Source: Streptomyces sp. SPB162 (lineage in GTDB: Bacteria > Actinomycetota > Actinomycetes > Streptomycetales > Streptomycetaceae). From it: DNA of 64,000 nucleotides. Each line of letters opens with the position of its first letter. Within the stretch, counting starts at the first letter, position 1. Both the position numbers and the translations under genes were made by a program. The stretch is taken from NCBI RefSeq assembly GCF_029504575.1, contig NZ_JAQFII010000001.1, positions 4,719,001 to 4,783,000 on the forward strand, read 5' to 3'. Below the pieces are notes generated by a model. That model was given only the letters and a program-made list of their open reading frames with translations. It searched no databases and was not told the DNA's origin. Shown in pieces: positions 41,688 through 51,035 of this stretch.

Positions 41688-41959
41688 GTGCGGTTTCCTC
41701 CGAGCGGGGACGTCGAGCGTGGGAACGCAGGGCACATCGTCCTGGTCGCGGTGGCGGCAGCGCAAGGCACGCGGTGCGGCGGAACGGTCACGACGTCAGG
41801 AGCGCGTCCTGGCGCGGCCACGGCGCCGCCACGACGCTGCCTTGAGACGGCCACGGCACCGGCGGATGACGGTCGGCGGCCGGGCGGATGACGGCCGGTG
41901 GCCCGTATCGGGCGGCCCGGATTCGTCGGCAGGACCCCCCATCCGGAAAGATGGGGGCC

Positions 41960-42826
41960 ATGACCGCCCAGATTCTCGATGGCAAGGCCACCGCAGCCGC
42001 GATCAAGTCCGATCTCACGTCCCGCGTGGCGTCGCTCAAGGCCCGGGGCATCGTGCCCGGTCTTGGCACCCTGCTGGTCGGGGAGGATCCCGGCAGCAAG
42101 TGGTACGTCGCGGGCAAGCACCGCGACTGTGCGCAGGTCGGCATCGGCTCGATCCAGCGCGAACTGCCCGACACCGCCACCCAGGAGGAGATCGAGGCGG
42201 TCGTCCGGGAGTTGAACGCGAACCCGGAGTGCACGGGCTACATCGTCCAGCTGCCGCTGCCCAAGGGCATCGACACCAACCGGGTCCTGGAGCTGATGGA
42301 CCCGGACAAGGACGCCGACGGCCTGCACCCGATGAGTCTGGGCCGCCTCGTGCTCAACGAGACCGGCCCGCTGCCCTGCACCCCGAACGGCATCGTCCAG
42401 CTGCTGCGCCACCACAAGGTGGAGCTCAACGGCGCGCACGTGGTCGTCGTCGGCCGCGGCATCACGGTGGGCCGCTCGATCGGCCTGCTGCTGACCCGCC
42501 GCAGCGAGAACGCCACCGTGACGCTGTGCCACACCGGTACCCGCGACCTCGGCGCGCTGCTGCGCCAGGCCGACATCATCGTGGCGGCGGCGGGGGTGGC
42601 GCACCTGGTCAAGCCGGAGGACGTCAAGCCCGGCGCGGCCGTGCTGGACGTCGGCGTCAGCCGGGACGGCGAGGGCAAGATCGTCGGCGATGTGGACCCG
42701 GGCGTGGCCGAGGTCGCCGCCTGGATCTCCCCGAACCCCGGCGGGGTCGGCCCGATGACCCGCGCGCTGCTGCTGGCCAACGTCGTCGAGGCCGCCGAGC
42801 GCGCCGCTGCGGGCCATGCCGGCTGA
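41960..42826 (+). CDS. folD: Methylenetetrahydrofolate dehydrogenase / cyclohydrolase
   Basis: 288 aa. Makes 10-formyl-THF from 5,10-methylene-THF through two reactions and so supplies PurN and PurH. Motifs: [18 protein letters not shown] (catalytic Lys region), [17 protein letters not shown], and NADP-binding [14 protein letters not shown]. The ATG at 41960 ([10 protein letters not shown]) follows GATGGGGG. The DUF3017 gene overlaps its end by 11 bp. Confidence 0.97.
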   Translation: MTAQILDGKATAAAIKSDLTSRVASLKARGIVPGLGTLLVGEDPGSKWYVAGKHRDCAQVGIGSIQRELPDTATQEEIEAVVRELNANPECTGYIVQLPLPKGIDTNRVLELMDPDKDADGLHPMSLGRLVLNETGPLPCTPNGIVQLLRHHKVELNGAHVVVVGRGITVGRSIGLLLTRRSENATVTLCHTGTRDLGALLRQADIIVAAAGVAHLVKPEDVKPGAAVLDVGVSRDGEGKIVGDVDPGVAEVAAWISPNPGGVGPMTRALLLANVVEAAERAAAGHAG

Positions 42827-43268
42827 GCCGGAGCCCGGCGAGGTCGCGACGGGCGAGGTGGCGGCGGACGAGGCGGCCACCGGCCGCCACCACCGGTACG
42901 CCCTGTGGACACGTACCACCGCCCGCCCCGAGGGCGGCGGCCGGGCGGCGGGCCGGGACGCTTCGGCGCCGGCCCGGCAGTGGCCGATCCTGGTGGTGCT
43001 CGGCGGGGTGGCCCTCGGCCTGGTGCTGACCGCGGCCGACCACTTCCGGGCGGGCACGGTGCTCGTCGGGGCGGCGCTGCTCGTGGGCGCGGCGATGCGG
43101 TTCGCGCTGCCGTCGGTCGGGATGCTGGCCGTGCGCAGCCGCTTCACGGACGTCTTCACGTATCTGGTGCTCGGTACCGGCATCGTGCTGCTGGCGCTGA
43201 TGGTGCAACCGGATCCGATCCTGGACGTCCCGTTCTTGGAGGACATCATCCGGTTCTCGGTGCGCTGA
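42816..43268 (+). CDS. DUF3017 family membrane protein
   Basis: 150 aa. A charged N-terminus of about 50 residues is followed by three hydrophobic helices ([58 protein letters not shown]). DUF3017 is an actinobacterial family that typically sits behind folD, as here, overlapping it by 11 bp. Function unknown. Confidence 0.88.
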   Translation: MPAEPEPGEVATGEVAADEAATGRHHRYALWTRTTARPEGGGRAAGRDASAPARQWPILVVLGGVALGLVLTAADHFRAGTVLVGAALLVGAAMRFALPSVGMLAVRSRFTDVFTYLVLGTGIVLLALMVQPDPILDVPFLEDIIRFSVR

Positions 43269-43280
43269 CCTGGCGACCGG

Positions 43281-43311
43281 CCACCGGCCGCCCCGCATTC
43301 GGGCGGCGGTG
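43281..43311 (+). terminator. Hairpin after the folD-DUF3017 operon
   Basis: Stem GCCGCCC (43286-43292) with GGGCGGC (43300-43306), extended by CACC/GGTG across a bulge. Confidence 0.5.
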
Positions 43312-43312
43312 A

Positions 43313-44449
<1,137 letters not shown>

Positions 44450-44468
44450 GACCCGCCCGCACGGCACG

Positions 44469-44511
44469 ACGGCCCGCCGCCGGTCCCCAAGAGGGACCGG
44501 CGGCGGGCCGT
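44469..44511 (+). terminator. Strong hairpin terminator after mdh
   Basis: Perfect 19-bp stem (44469-44487 with 44493-44511) and a 5-nt loop, 20 nt beyond the mdh stop. Confidence 0.85.
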
Positions 44512-44648
44512 TCGCATCCCAGGCCGGTGCATCGCACCGGAATATGGCGCGAGAACCCTTCGGGGGGCGCACGCGTCCTTTATCCTGGGAACTCCGGATT
44601 ACGTTCAACTCGCGCAGTTCACACACGAGTTCGACGATCGGGGGGCGT

Positions 44649-44976
44649 ATGTCCGTTCCCGTGCACCGCGACTCGCGCACGGAGGCCACCCGCCTGCTGT
44701 GCGCGGGTGTCTCTCTCGACGCGGACTTCCGAAGCCGGGTCATCCAGCAGCTCATCCAGCACGAGGAACGGCCCATCGCGCCGTCGCTGGGCGTCGACGC
44801 CGTCCCGGTCCTGGCGTCCCACGTCTCGGGCGTGCTGCGCAACGAGCTGTCCCGCCCCCGGTTCGCGGTCGCGGACGTCACGGGTGAGATCGACAGGACC
44901 GGACGGGTCGAGCGCGGCCGGGGGACTGGCGTCGGCCCTCGCCGTCGTCCAGGCCGTCGCCCAGCTGCTCGGATGA
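44649..44976 (+). CDS. Conserved small protein of unknown function, frameshifted as sequenced
   Basis: Begins MSVPVHRDSRTEATRLLCAG at 44649 (GGGGGGC just upstream) and runs in frame to VERGRG at about 44920. There a run of five G (44920-44924) seems one too long; repair gives LASALAVVQAVAQLLG and a stop at 44974-44976, a 108-aa protein. Unrepaired, the frame runs on to 45005 into the next gene. Soluble, helical, no family recognised. The repaired stop leaves 9 nt to the next start codon, which fits an operon. Confidence 0.68.
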
Positions 44977-44985
44977 GGGGGCGGC

Positions 44986-45954
44986 ATGAGCCATTGGGAC
45001 GCTGACCGGCAGCAATGGGGGCGGGGCCCCCAGCCCGGACAGCCACCGCAGGAGCCCTACGAACCCCCGGTGTATCCGCCCGGGCAGCCCTACGAACCCC
45101 CGGTGTACCCGCCACCGCCGGGCCACCACCCGACGGCGAACGAGATGACGCACGACGCGACCCGGTACGAACCCGCGTACGAATCCGCGTTCGGCCCGCC
45201 GCCGGGGCTGCCACCGGGACCGCCGAGGGGCTGGTCGCGCGCGGCCGTGCTGACGGCCGTCGTCACGTCCGTGGTGCTGGCGGCCGGGCTCGGATTCGGC
45301 GGCTGGGCGCTGCTGCGCCACCACGACAAGGGCAATAGCGCCGCCACGACGTCGAGTTCCTCGCCCTGGGAGCAGTCGTCGAGCGACAGCACGTCGGGCG
45401 GCACGCCCGACACGGCCACCTCGACGGAGTCGGCGACGCCCTCGGACAGCCCGAGCAGCGACTCCAGCCCGAGCAGCGACTCCAGCCCGAGCGACGGGCC
45501 GAGCACGGCGCCGGCCGGTTTCGTCCGGACCTCCGACCCGGCCGGCTTCAGCCTGGACGTCCCCCAGGGCTGGCAGCAGCGCAGCACGGATGGTGACAGC
45601 GTCTTCTACAAGACGCCGGACGGCGCGAGCCTGATCCAGGTGTTCGCGCTGCGGGGCCCGGACACGACGCCGTACGAGTCGCTGGAGGCGACGGAGAAGA
45701 CGGTGTCGAAGAACACCGGCTACGAGCGGATCCGGCTGCAGCAACTCGGTTCCACCGCCGGCAATCCGGCCGAACTCGAATACCGCTACCTCCGCACCGA
45801 CGGCACCGTCCGCCACGTCGTCGTCCAGGCCTTCACCGACCCCGGCGCGGTCCAGTACGCCCTGCTGGTGGCCGGCCCCGACGGCGACTGGGCATCGCAC
45901 CAGGAGGTCTTCCGCAACCTGCTGTCATCGTTCTGCACCACCGGCCACTGCTAG
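44986..45954 (+). CDS. Single-pass membrane protein with Pro-rich N-terminus and Ser-rich linker
   Basis: 322 aa, ATG after GAGGGGG. The cytoplasmic leader has a tandem PYEPPVYPPGQ repeat. One membrane helix follows (about residues 85-108, VLTAVVTSVVLAAGLGFGGW), then an extracellular linker rich in Ser/Asp/Thr with a repeated DSSPS unit, and a folded domain of about 140 residues (GFSLDVPQGWQQR to LLSSFCTTGHC) with a C-terminal cysteine pair. The leader-helix-linker-domain layout is common in Streptomyces proteins beside serine/threonine kinases, but no kinase adjoins. Its TAG stop lies in the CTAG at the edge of the inverted-repeat element that follows. Confidence 0.78.
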   Translation: MSHWDADRQQWGRGPQPGQPPQEPYEPPVYPPGQPYEPPVYPPPPGHHPTANEMTHDATRYEPAYESAFGPPPGLPPGPPRGWSRAAVLTAVVTSVVLAAGLGFGGWALLRHHDKGNSAATTSSSSPWEQSSSDSTSGGTPDTATSTESATPSDSPSSDSSPSSDSSPSDGPSTAPAGFVRTSDPAGFSLDVPQGWQQRSTDGDSVFYKTPDGASLIQVFALRGPDTTPYESLEATEKTVSKNTGYERIRLQQLGSTAGNPAELEYRYLRTDGTVRHVVVQAFTDPGAVQYALLVAGPDGDWASHQEVFRNLLSSFCTTGHC

Positions 45955-46156
45955 GCCGTGTCTGACACATACCGGCGTCCGCCCGGAGGGTGGGGCCCGG
46001 GGCGTCTGGTGCGTGCGATCGCACGGCGGAGGGTCGCCCCTGTACTGGACGTACCGGGGCGGGCCCGACAACTGGGGGCTCCTCCCAGCGGTAGCTGGGG
46101 GAGAGCGCGCGTGCCAGGCGTCCCGGGCCAGGCGGGATGTGTCAGACACGGCCTAG
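45951..46156. mobile_element. 206-bp MITE-like inverted-repeat element
   Basis: Perfect 20-bp terminal inverted repeats at 45951-45970 and 46137-46156 (core GGCCGTGTCTGACACAT). CTAG at both outer ends is either part of the repeat or a target duplication. There is no coding capacity. The interior (about 46000-46135) shares the 14-mer TCGCACGGCGGAGG and flanking sequence with the second element at 53860-54019. The right end was later hit by the IS481-type element. A non-autonomous element is the best reading; the source transposase is not in this window. Confidence 0.8.
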
Positions 46157-47109
46157 GTGTATTGACCCGCAGGGTTGTTCACTCGGCTGATGGGCGGGTT
46201 TCCGCCCAGTGCGGTGTGGCAGCGGTGGTGGTTGTAAGTGTGAAGGAAGTCTGTCAGGGCTGCGGTCCGTTCGTCGTTGGTGCGGTAGGGCTGCAGGTAG
46301 GCCCACTCGTCCAGAAGAGTGCGGTTGAAGCGTTCGACCTTGCCGTTGGTCTGCGGGCGGTAGGCGCGGGTGAGCTTGCCGCTCGCGCCGAGGTCGGCCA
46401 GGACCTTCTTCCAGGCCAGGCCCTTGCGGTAGCTCCAGGCGTTGTCGGTCAGGACGCGTTCGATCCGGTCGATTCCGTGCGAGTGGAAGAAGGCGGCCGC
46501 GCGGGCCAGGAAGCCCGCGCAGGTCGCGACTTTCTCGTCCGCGTGGATCTCGCTGTAGGCGAGGCGGGAGTGGTCGTCGACGGCGGAGTGGATGTAGTCG
46601 AAGCCCACACCGGTTTTGGTGGCCCGGGCGGCTTGCCGCCCCAGGGCCTTGTGGCCGCCGCCGTCGGGGATCCGGCCGAGTTTCTTGACGTCGACATGGA
46701 TGAGTTCGCCGGGCCGGTCGCGTTCGTAGCGGCGGATCACGGTGCCGGTGGGCCTGTCGAGCCAGGCCAGGCGGTTGAGGCTGTGGCGGGCCAGGACGCG
46801 GTGCACGGTGGAGGCGGGCAGGCCCAGGAGCGGGCCGATCCGGGCGGGGCCCAGCTTGCGGGAACGTCGCAACTCGCAGACCTGGTTCTCGATCGCGGCC
46901 GGAGTCCGGTGCGGGGTGGAGTGAGGCCGGCTGGAACGGTCAAACAGTCCCGCATCCCCCTCAGCCCGCCACCGACGCACCCACTTGTGGGCAGTGGCCC
47001 GCGAGATCCCCATCTCGGCCGCAACATGCGCGACCGGACGGCCGGAACGGACACGTTCGATCAGCAGCCGCCTGCCGAAAACAGTCAGACGGGCATTACG
47101 GTGAGACAC
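46153..47109 (-). CDS. IS481 family transposase
   Basis: 318 aa from the GTG at 47109 (VSHRNARLTVFGRRLL). N-terminal helix-turn-helix (HVAAEMGISRATAHKWVRRW), then an rve/DDE integrase core: first Asp in HVDVKKLG, second in VLTDNAWSYR, Glu in NGKVERFNRTLL. It ends NNPAGQYT, and its TAG stop codon lies in the duplicated CCTAGG target beside the element, so the stop is made by insertion at CTAG. Full length and probably active. Confidence 0.92.
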   Translation of the reverse strand: MSHRNARLTVFGRRLLIERVRSGRPVAHVAAEMGISRATAHKWVRRWRAEGDAGLFDRSSRPHSTPHRTPAAIENQVCELRRSRKLGPARIGPLLGLPASTVHRVLARHSLNRLAWLDRPTGTVIRRYERDRPGELIHVDVKKLGRIPDGGGHKALGRQAARATKTGVGFDYIHSAVDDHSRLAYSEIHADEKVATCAGFLARAAAFFHSHGIDRIERVLTDNAWSYRKGLAWKKVLADLGASGKLTRAYRPQTNGKVERFNRTLLDEWAYLQPYRTNDERTAALTDFLHTYNHHRCHTALGGNPPISRVNNPAGQYT

Positions 47110-47209
47110 GAAGACCTCCGAGTGGTGCAGTCCTAGACAGCTCCACCACACCGGAGGTCTTCGCCATGTTCAAGACCCAAGGGTGTCAACAACGTCCGTG
47201 ATCAATACA
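46158..47209 (-). mobile_element. IS481-family insertion sequence
   Basis: 1052 bp with imperfect terminal repeats TGTATTGA...(17 of 25 positions match). It is flanked by direct repeats CCTAGG (46152-46157 and 47210-47215), the NCTAGN target known for IS481. Removing it restores CACGGCCTAGGCCGTG, a perfect 16-bp palindrome made by the end of the MITE-like element plus flank. It encodes one transposase on the minus strand and appears intact. Confidence 0.88.
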
Positions 47210-47367
47210 CCTAGGCCGTGGTCCGGGTCCGGGTCCGGCGGGCACTTTGACATCGGCTTTGCCCACCGCCGCGTTCTCGCGATCTAGTGTGGGTGATTCG
47301 GGCCGGCGTGCCCACGCCCGTGGGCCGGTGAGACTCGCGGGAATGCTGAGATTCGGGGGAACACAGC

Positions 47368-49392
47368 GTGAGTGAGTTCGCGGGGGTCGACCCGCACCGG
47401 GTCCGCCTGTTGGCCGATCGGCTGCGGGATCTGGCGGACACGCTGGATCGCGAGGGGCCGAACATCAAGCAGCGGTTCAGCTCTTGGCAGGGAACCATCA
47501 ACCAGGCCGTGCTCTCGCAGCAGACCACCCAGGTACGGGCCGACGCCCGCGACATGGCGCGCCGTGCGGACGAGGCACTGAACCTGCTGCACGGCACGCG
47601 ACTCGTGGACCCGAACGACCCGCACAAGGACTGGATCAGTATCCCCTGGGACGTTTCCAAGATCAATGCGACCCAGGAGGCCCAGGAGGAGGCGCGCAAC
47701 CTCAAATGGGCCATGGACAACCCGAAGGAGCCGAGCGCCCGCGCCATCATCAGCGAGACCTCCCAGTCACTGGCGGACCACCAGGACGACCCCGCCTACC
47801 TGCAAGCGTTCATGGCCGCCGGCGGCATGGACCAGGCCACGCGCGCGGCGGACATCCTGCACAAGCAGGACGGGACGCATGACGGCGTCGTGCTGAACAA
47901 GGACTCCGAGGCGATCCTCGCCCGCTTCGGCCAGGGGGTACAGGCAGCCACCTCGCTCGCCGCCCAGGGCAGGATCCAGCTACCGCCAGGCGCCCTGGCG
48001 AAGCTGACCAAGCCCGCCGACAGCGACATGTGGTCCGTCGGCATGCTCTTCAAGTACGGGCCGTCCGGCGACAAATGGGACCCGAAAGTGCTCTCCGACG
48101 TCGGCGGCGCGATGCTCGACTTCCGCGCGACACACGAGATGCGGCCCGCCTACGAGGGGCCTGGCAGTTACAACCCGATCGGTGGCACCTACGTCGGCGA
48201 CCGGCACGCCTGGTACACCTCGCTGGGCCTGGGCGTCGACTACCGCGACGGCGGCTCGATGACGGACCACGCCTACAACATCCAGGGCATCGACGCCAAC
48301 GACCCCTCCATCGCGCTCATGCAGCGCGTGAGCGAGAATCCGGACGCCTCACGGTTGATCCTCACCGGCCCGGACGGCGCGAACCACGCCAAGACCCTGG
48401 TCAGCTACAAATGGCACACTCCGGGCTCGTCCTTCGACGACGCCAAGTTCCCCGCCGCGGTCATCACCGCCGCGACGATGGACCGCGTGGGCCATCCGAA
48501 GGAGTCGACGGAGGCTGCCTCCAACATTGTCAACGCGGGGGCGGCCGAGTACGACCTGGAACAGGCTCGGAAGGATCTGGAGAAGGACAATTACGGGACT
48601 CCCACCGGAATCACCCGCGCCCTCTCGCAGGTCTTCTCGGCCTACGTGCCGGACTTCGCGTACTCGACGGACGGCAAGAACGGCGACGGGGCGTATGTGA
48701 TCCAGCCGGGCCAGGACGGGACGTACCTGCTCCACGCCAGCCGGGACACGATGAAGAACTTCTTCAGCGAGATCATGCAGAACCACGACGACGGCAGCAA
48801 CGTCGTGAACGCGATCAACGCCCAGGTCGCCATGACCTTCGCCCGCGGCTCGGACAATCCACAGGCCAAGGCGTTCCTGTCGAACCTCGCGGAATTGCGC
48901 GGCGAGGTGTCTGTGGCCGGACAGAAGGTGAAATACGACCCGGCCGCAAAGACGGACGCGGACCACATCAATGAGATCAAGTGGCTCAACGTGGTCGGCG
49001 GTTTCGTCGCCAGCGTTCCCACCAACAACATTCCGGCTGACTTCGTGAAGGCCGCGATCTGGGGCGGCCTGCCCATCGCCAGCGCCGCCTTCTCCACGAA
49101 CAACGCCTCCACCGTGGACAGCAACGCGCAGGTCACCGTATTCGACGACTACGCGCAGATGCGGGTCTCGATCGTGCAGGGCCTCGTGGGCTCGAACAAG
49201 ATCGAGCCGCCGAAGAACCACCCCGAGTGGGCGAGCGGCAACATCACCTTCCGGCCCGGCACCAATGACCAGCAGGAATTCGAGGGCTGGTGGACGGGTA
49301 TCGCCCAGAGCCACCCCGAGATCGAGAACCTCTACAAAACCGATATGGGGAACGGGTTCGACCTGGGCGCCGGCCGTTTCAACTCCAACTGA
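47368..49392 (+). CDS. DUF6571-type large protein, second copy
   Basis: 674 aa, GTG start after GGGGGAA. The N-terminal 75 residues (SEFAGVDPHRVRLLADRLRDL then SWQGTINQAV) form a WXG100-like helical hairpin, and the SWQG may be the W-x-G turn. The middle is shared with the protein at 2694. The C-terminal part (about residues 430-674) differs from that protein and has normal G+C. No signal peptide. It leads a small set with a lipoprotein and a WXG100-like gene, so a type VII secretion substrate is a fair guess. Confidence 0.72.
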   Translation: MSEFAGVDPHRVRLLADRLRDLADTLDREGPNIKQRFSSWQGTINQAVLSQQTTQVRADARDMARRADEALNLLHGTRLVDPNDPHKDWISIPWDVSKINATQEAQEEARNLKWAMDNPKEPSARAIISETSQSLADHQDDPAYLQAFMAAGGMDQATRAADILHKQDGTHDGVVLNKDSEAILARFGQGVQAATSLAAQGRIQLPPGALAKLTKPADSDMWSVGMLFKYGPSGDKWDPKVLSDVGGAMLDFRATHEMRPAYEGPGSYNPIGGTYVGDRHAWYTSLGLGVDYRDGGSMTDHAYNIQGIDANDPSIALMQRVSENPDASRLILTGPDGANHAKTLVSYKWHTPGSSFDDAKFPAAVITAATMDRVGHPKESTEAASNIVNAGAAEYDLEQARKDLEKDNYGTPTGITRALSQVFSAYVPDFAYSTDGKNGDGAYVIQPGQDGTYLLHASRDTMKNFFSEIMQNHDDGSNVVNAINAQVAMTFARGSDNPQAKAFLSNLAELRGEVSVAGQKVKYDPAAKTDADHINEIKWLNVVGGFVASVPTNNIPADFVKAAIWGGLPIASAAFSTNNASTVDSNAQVTVFDDYAQMRVSIVQGLVGSNKIEPPKNHPEWASGNITFRPGTNDQQEFEGWWTGIAQSHPEIENLYKTDMGNGFDLGAGRFNSN

Positions 49393-49486
49393 CGGCAAGC
49401 GGCCGCCCGTACGGTGTTTCCACCCTTTCTCCCTCACCGAGTTCCCGCCCCATTCCCCGAAATGCTCCCCGGAAAGGTGCTCCCGA

Positions 49487-50582
49487 ATGAAACCACGCAG
49501 GTGGCTGGCCGGGCTCGCCGTGGCCGCTCTCGTCGGCACGGCCGGCGCCTGTGGGGGCGGTGGCGGTGGCGGGACCGACGACGAGTGGACCGCGCCCGCG
49601 CCGCGCCAGGCCGCCGCGGTCCTGGACTTCTCGGAGGGCGGCCGCGATGCCGCCCTGCGGGACGTGGCGTTCTACGGTTTCGGCGGAGTCACCGTCCCGG
49701 GCGGCATGACGACCGGCCCGGACGGGAGCGTCTACGTTCTCGGTGACAAGGCGGTCCGGCTCAAGCCCGATCGGACGGTGTCGACAGTCGCGGGGGTTAC
49801 CAGGGCCGGCACCCGTACGTCCGGCATGGTCGCGCTGCCGGACGGCTCCCTGGTATTCGGCGACGCCGGCCAGGTGAAGAGGATGGCCCTGGACGGGACC
49901 GTGTCCGTGTTGGCCGGGGCCGCCGGGCCGGCCCGCACTCCGGGCGGCCCCGTGCCCACGTCGGCTCCCGCCGCCGGATTCCACTTCGCCGGGCCGAGCC
50001 CGTTCGGGGTCGGCCCCGACGGCACCATCCTGATCGGGGACCAGGACGTCCTGTGGGCGCTCAAGAGCGGCACCCTCGAACAGCTCTACCGCACCACCGG
50101 AAAGAGCAATGACGGCGGCCTCCTCCAGATCGGGCGGGACAGCGCGGTGGACGCGACCGGCACGGCCTATGTCTCCCCCGAGATCCCCGAGCGGGCCCAC
50201 GGACGCCTCGGCGACGTGCTGGCCGTCCGCGCCGACGGCAGCCTGAGCAAGCCCCGACTGCCGAAGGCGATCGACGGGATACCGGGGGCGCCCCGCCGCC
50301 CTCAAGGTGCGGTGGCTGACCGGCGACGGTGCGGACGGGGTCTTCGCCCAGGTCTACGACGCGTCGGGCGACGACGGCGCGGTCCTGCATCTCCATTCCG
50401 GTACAGCCGATGTCATCGCGCACGAGAAATCCGGCAGCGAATCGACAAAGGCCTGCCGCATCCCGCACCCGGTGGACGCATCGCATCTTCCGTGCGCGCT
50501 CCCCGAGGCCATGACCTATCGGTCGGGCAGCCTCATTCTTGGCGGACTGGCGGACTACGTCCTGCAGATCCGCGTCGCGTGA
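49487..50582 (+). CDS. Lipoprotein with NHL/beta-propeller-like repeats, frameshifted as sequenced
   Basis: The ATG at 49487 follows GGAAAGG. A signal peptide with lipobox GTAGAC is followed by a Gly run and then repeats of the type GGMTTGPDGSVYVLGDKAVR and GPDGTILIGDQDVLW, which look like propeller blades. As sequenced the frame breaks at CCCC (50291-50294). Dropping one C continues AALKVRWLTGDGADGVFAQ to a stop at 50582, about 364 aa. It lies between the DUF6571 and WXG100-like genes and may be a surface immunity or accessory protein; context only. Confidence 0.78.
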
Positions 50583-50630
50583 CGTCAACCGCGCGAATTT
50601 CACTGCGTGAAGAATCGGGAAGGAAATATC

Positions 50631-50915
50631 ATGGGCATACCCGACGAGGACAAGCTCGGCACCCTCTGCCGCCAGGACATGAACAAGGTCGAGACCTCCG
50701 CCGCCGCCATCCGCGCCGCGATAAAGAAGGTCAATGACCTCATCGGACGCGAAACCTGGGTCGGAACCGCGGCGGACACCTGGGGTGCGGATTTCCAGGG
50801 CCGGATGGGCGCGCTGGGACGGCTCTTCGACTCCTATCCGGCGGAGGAGAACCGCCTGGTCACCGAGGCCCAGAAGAAGCAGGCCAAGTTGAGTGCTCCG
50901 AAACCCGCGGGCTGA
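50631..50915 (+). CDS. WXG100-like (ESAT-6 family) protein
   Basis: 94 aa from the ATG at 50631 (MGIPDEDKLG), with GGAAGGA upstream. Two predicted helices flank a central W-V-G at residues 43-45 (RETWVGTAADTWG), the hallmark hairpin of type VII secretion substrates. Length and motif position fit the family. It closes the DUF6571-lipoprotein set. No secretion ATPase gene is in the window. Confidence 0.75.
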   Translation: MGIPDEDKLGTLCRQDMNKVETSAAAIRAAIKKVNDLIGRETWVGTAADTWGADFQGRMGALGRLFDSYPAEENRLVTEAQKKQAKLSAPKPAG

Positions 50916-50968
50916 CGCCTTCGGTCGAGGTCGATGGGGGCCTTCCGGCGTTCCGGCGGCGCGGCTGG

Positions 50969-50985
50969 GTCCACCTCCGGTGGAC
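50969..50985. terminator. Hairpin between WXG100-like and MocR genes
   Basis: Perfect 7-bp stem GTCCACC/GGTGGAC with a 3-nt loop between two convergent genes. Confidence 0.45.
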
Positions 50986-51035
50986 TGGCCGGAGAGAGCG
51001 TGCGCTGTCGACGGGACTGCTCCGACGGCGGCCGA

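Noticed and set aside
49265-50737. Reading frame extending the lipoprotein gene upstream and far past its repaired stop
   Set aside because: Upstream part overlaps the DUF6571 gene; the downstream part after the C run is out of phase and codes Arg/Gly noise into the WXG100-like gene.
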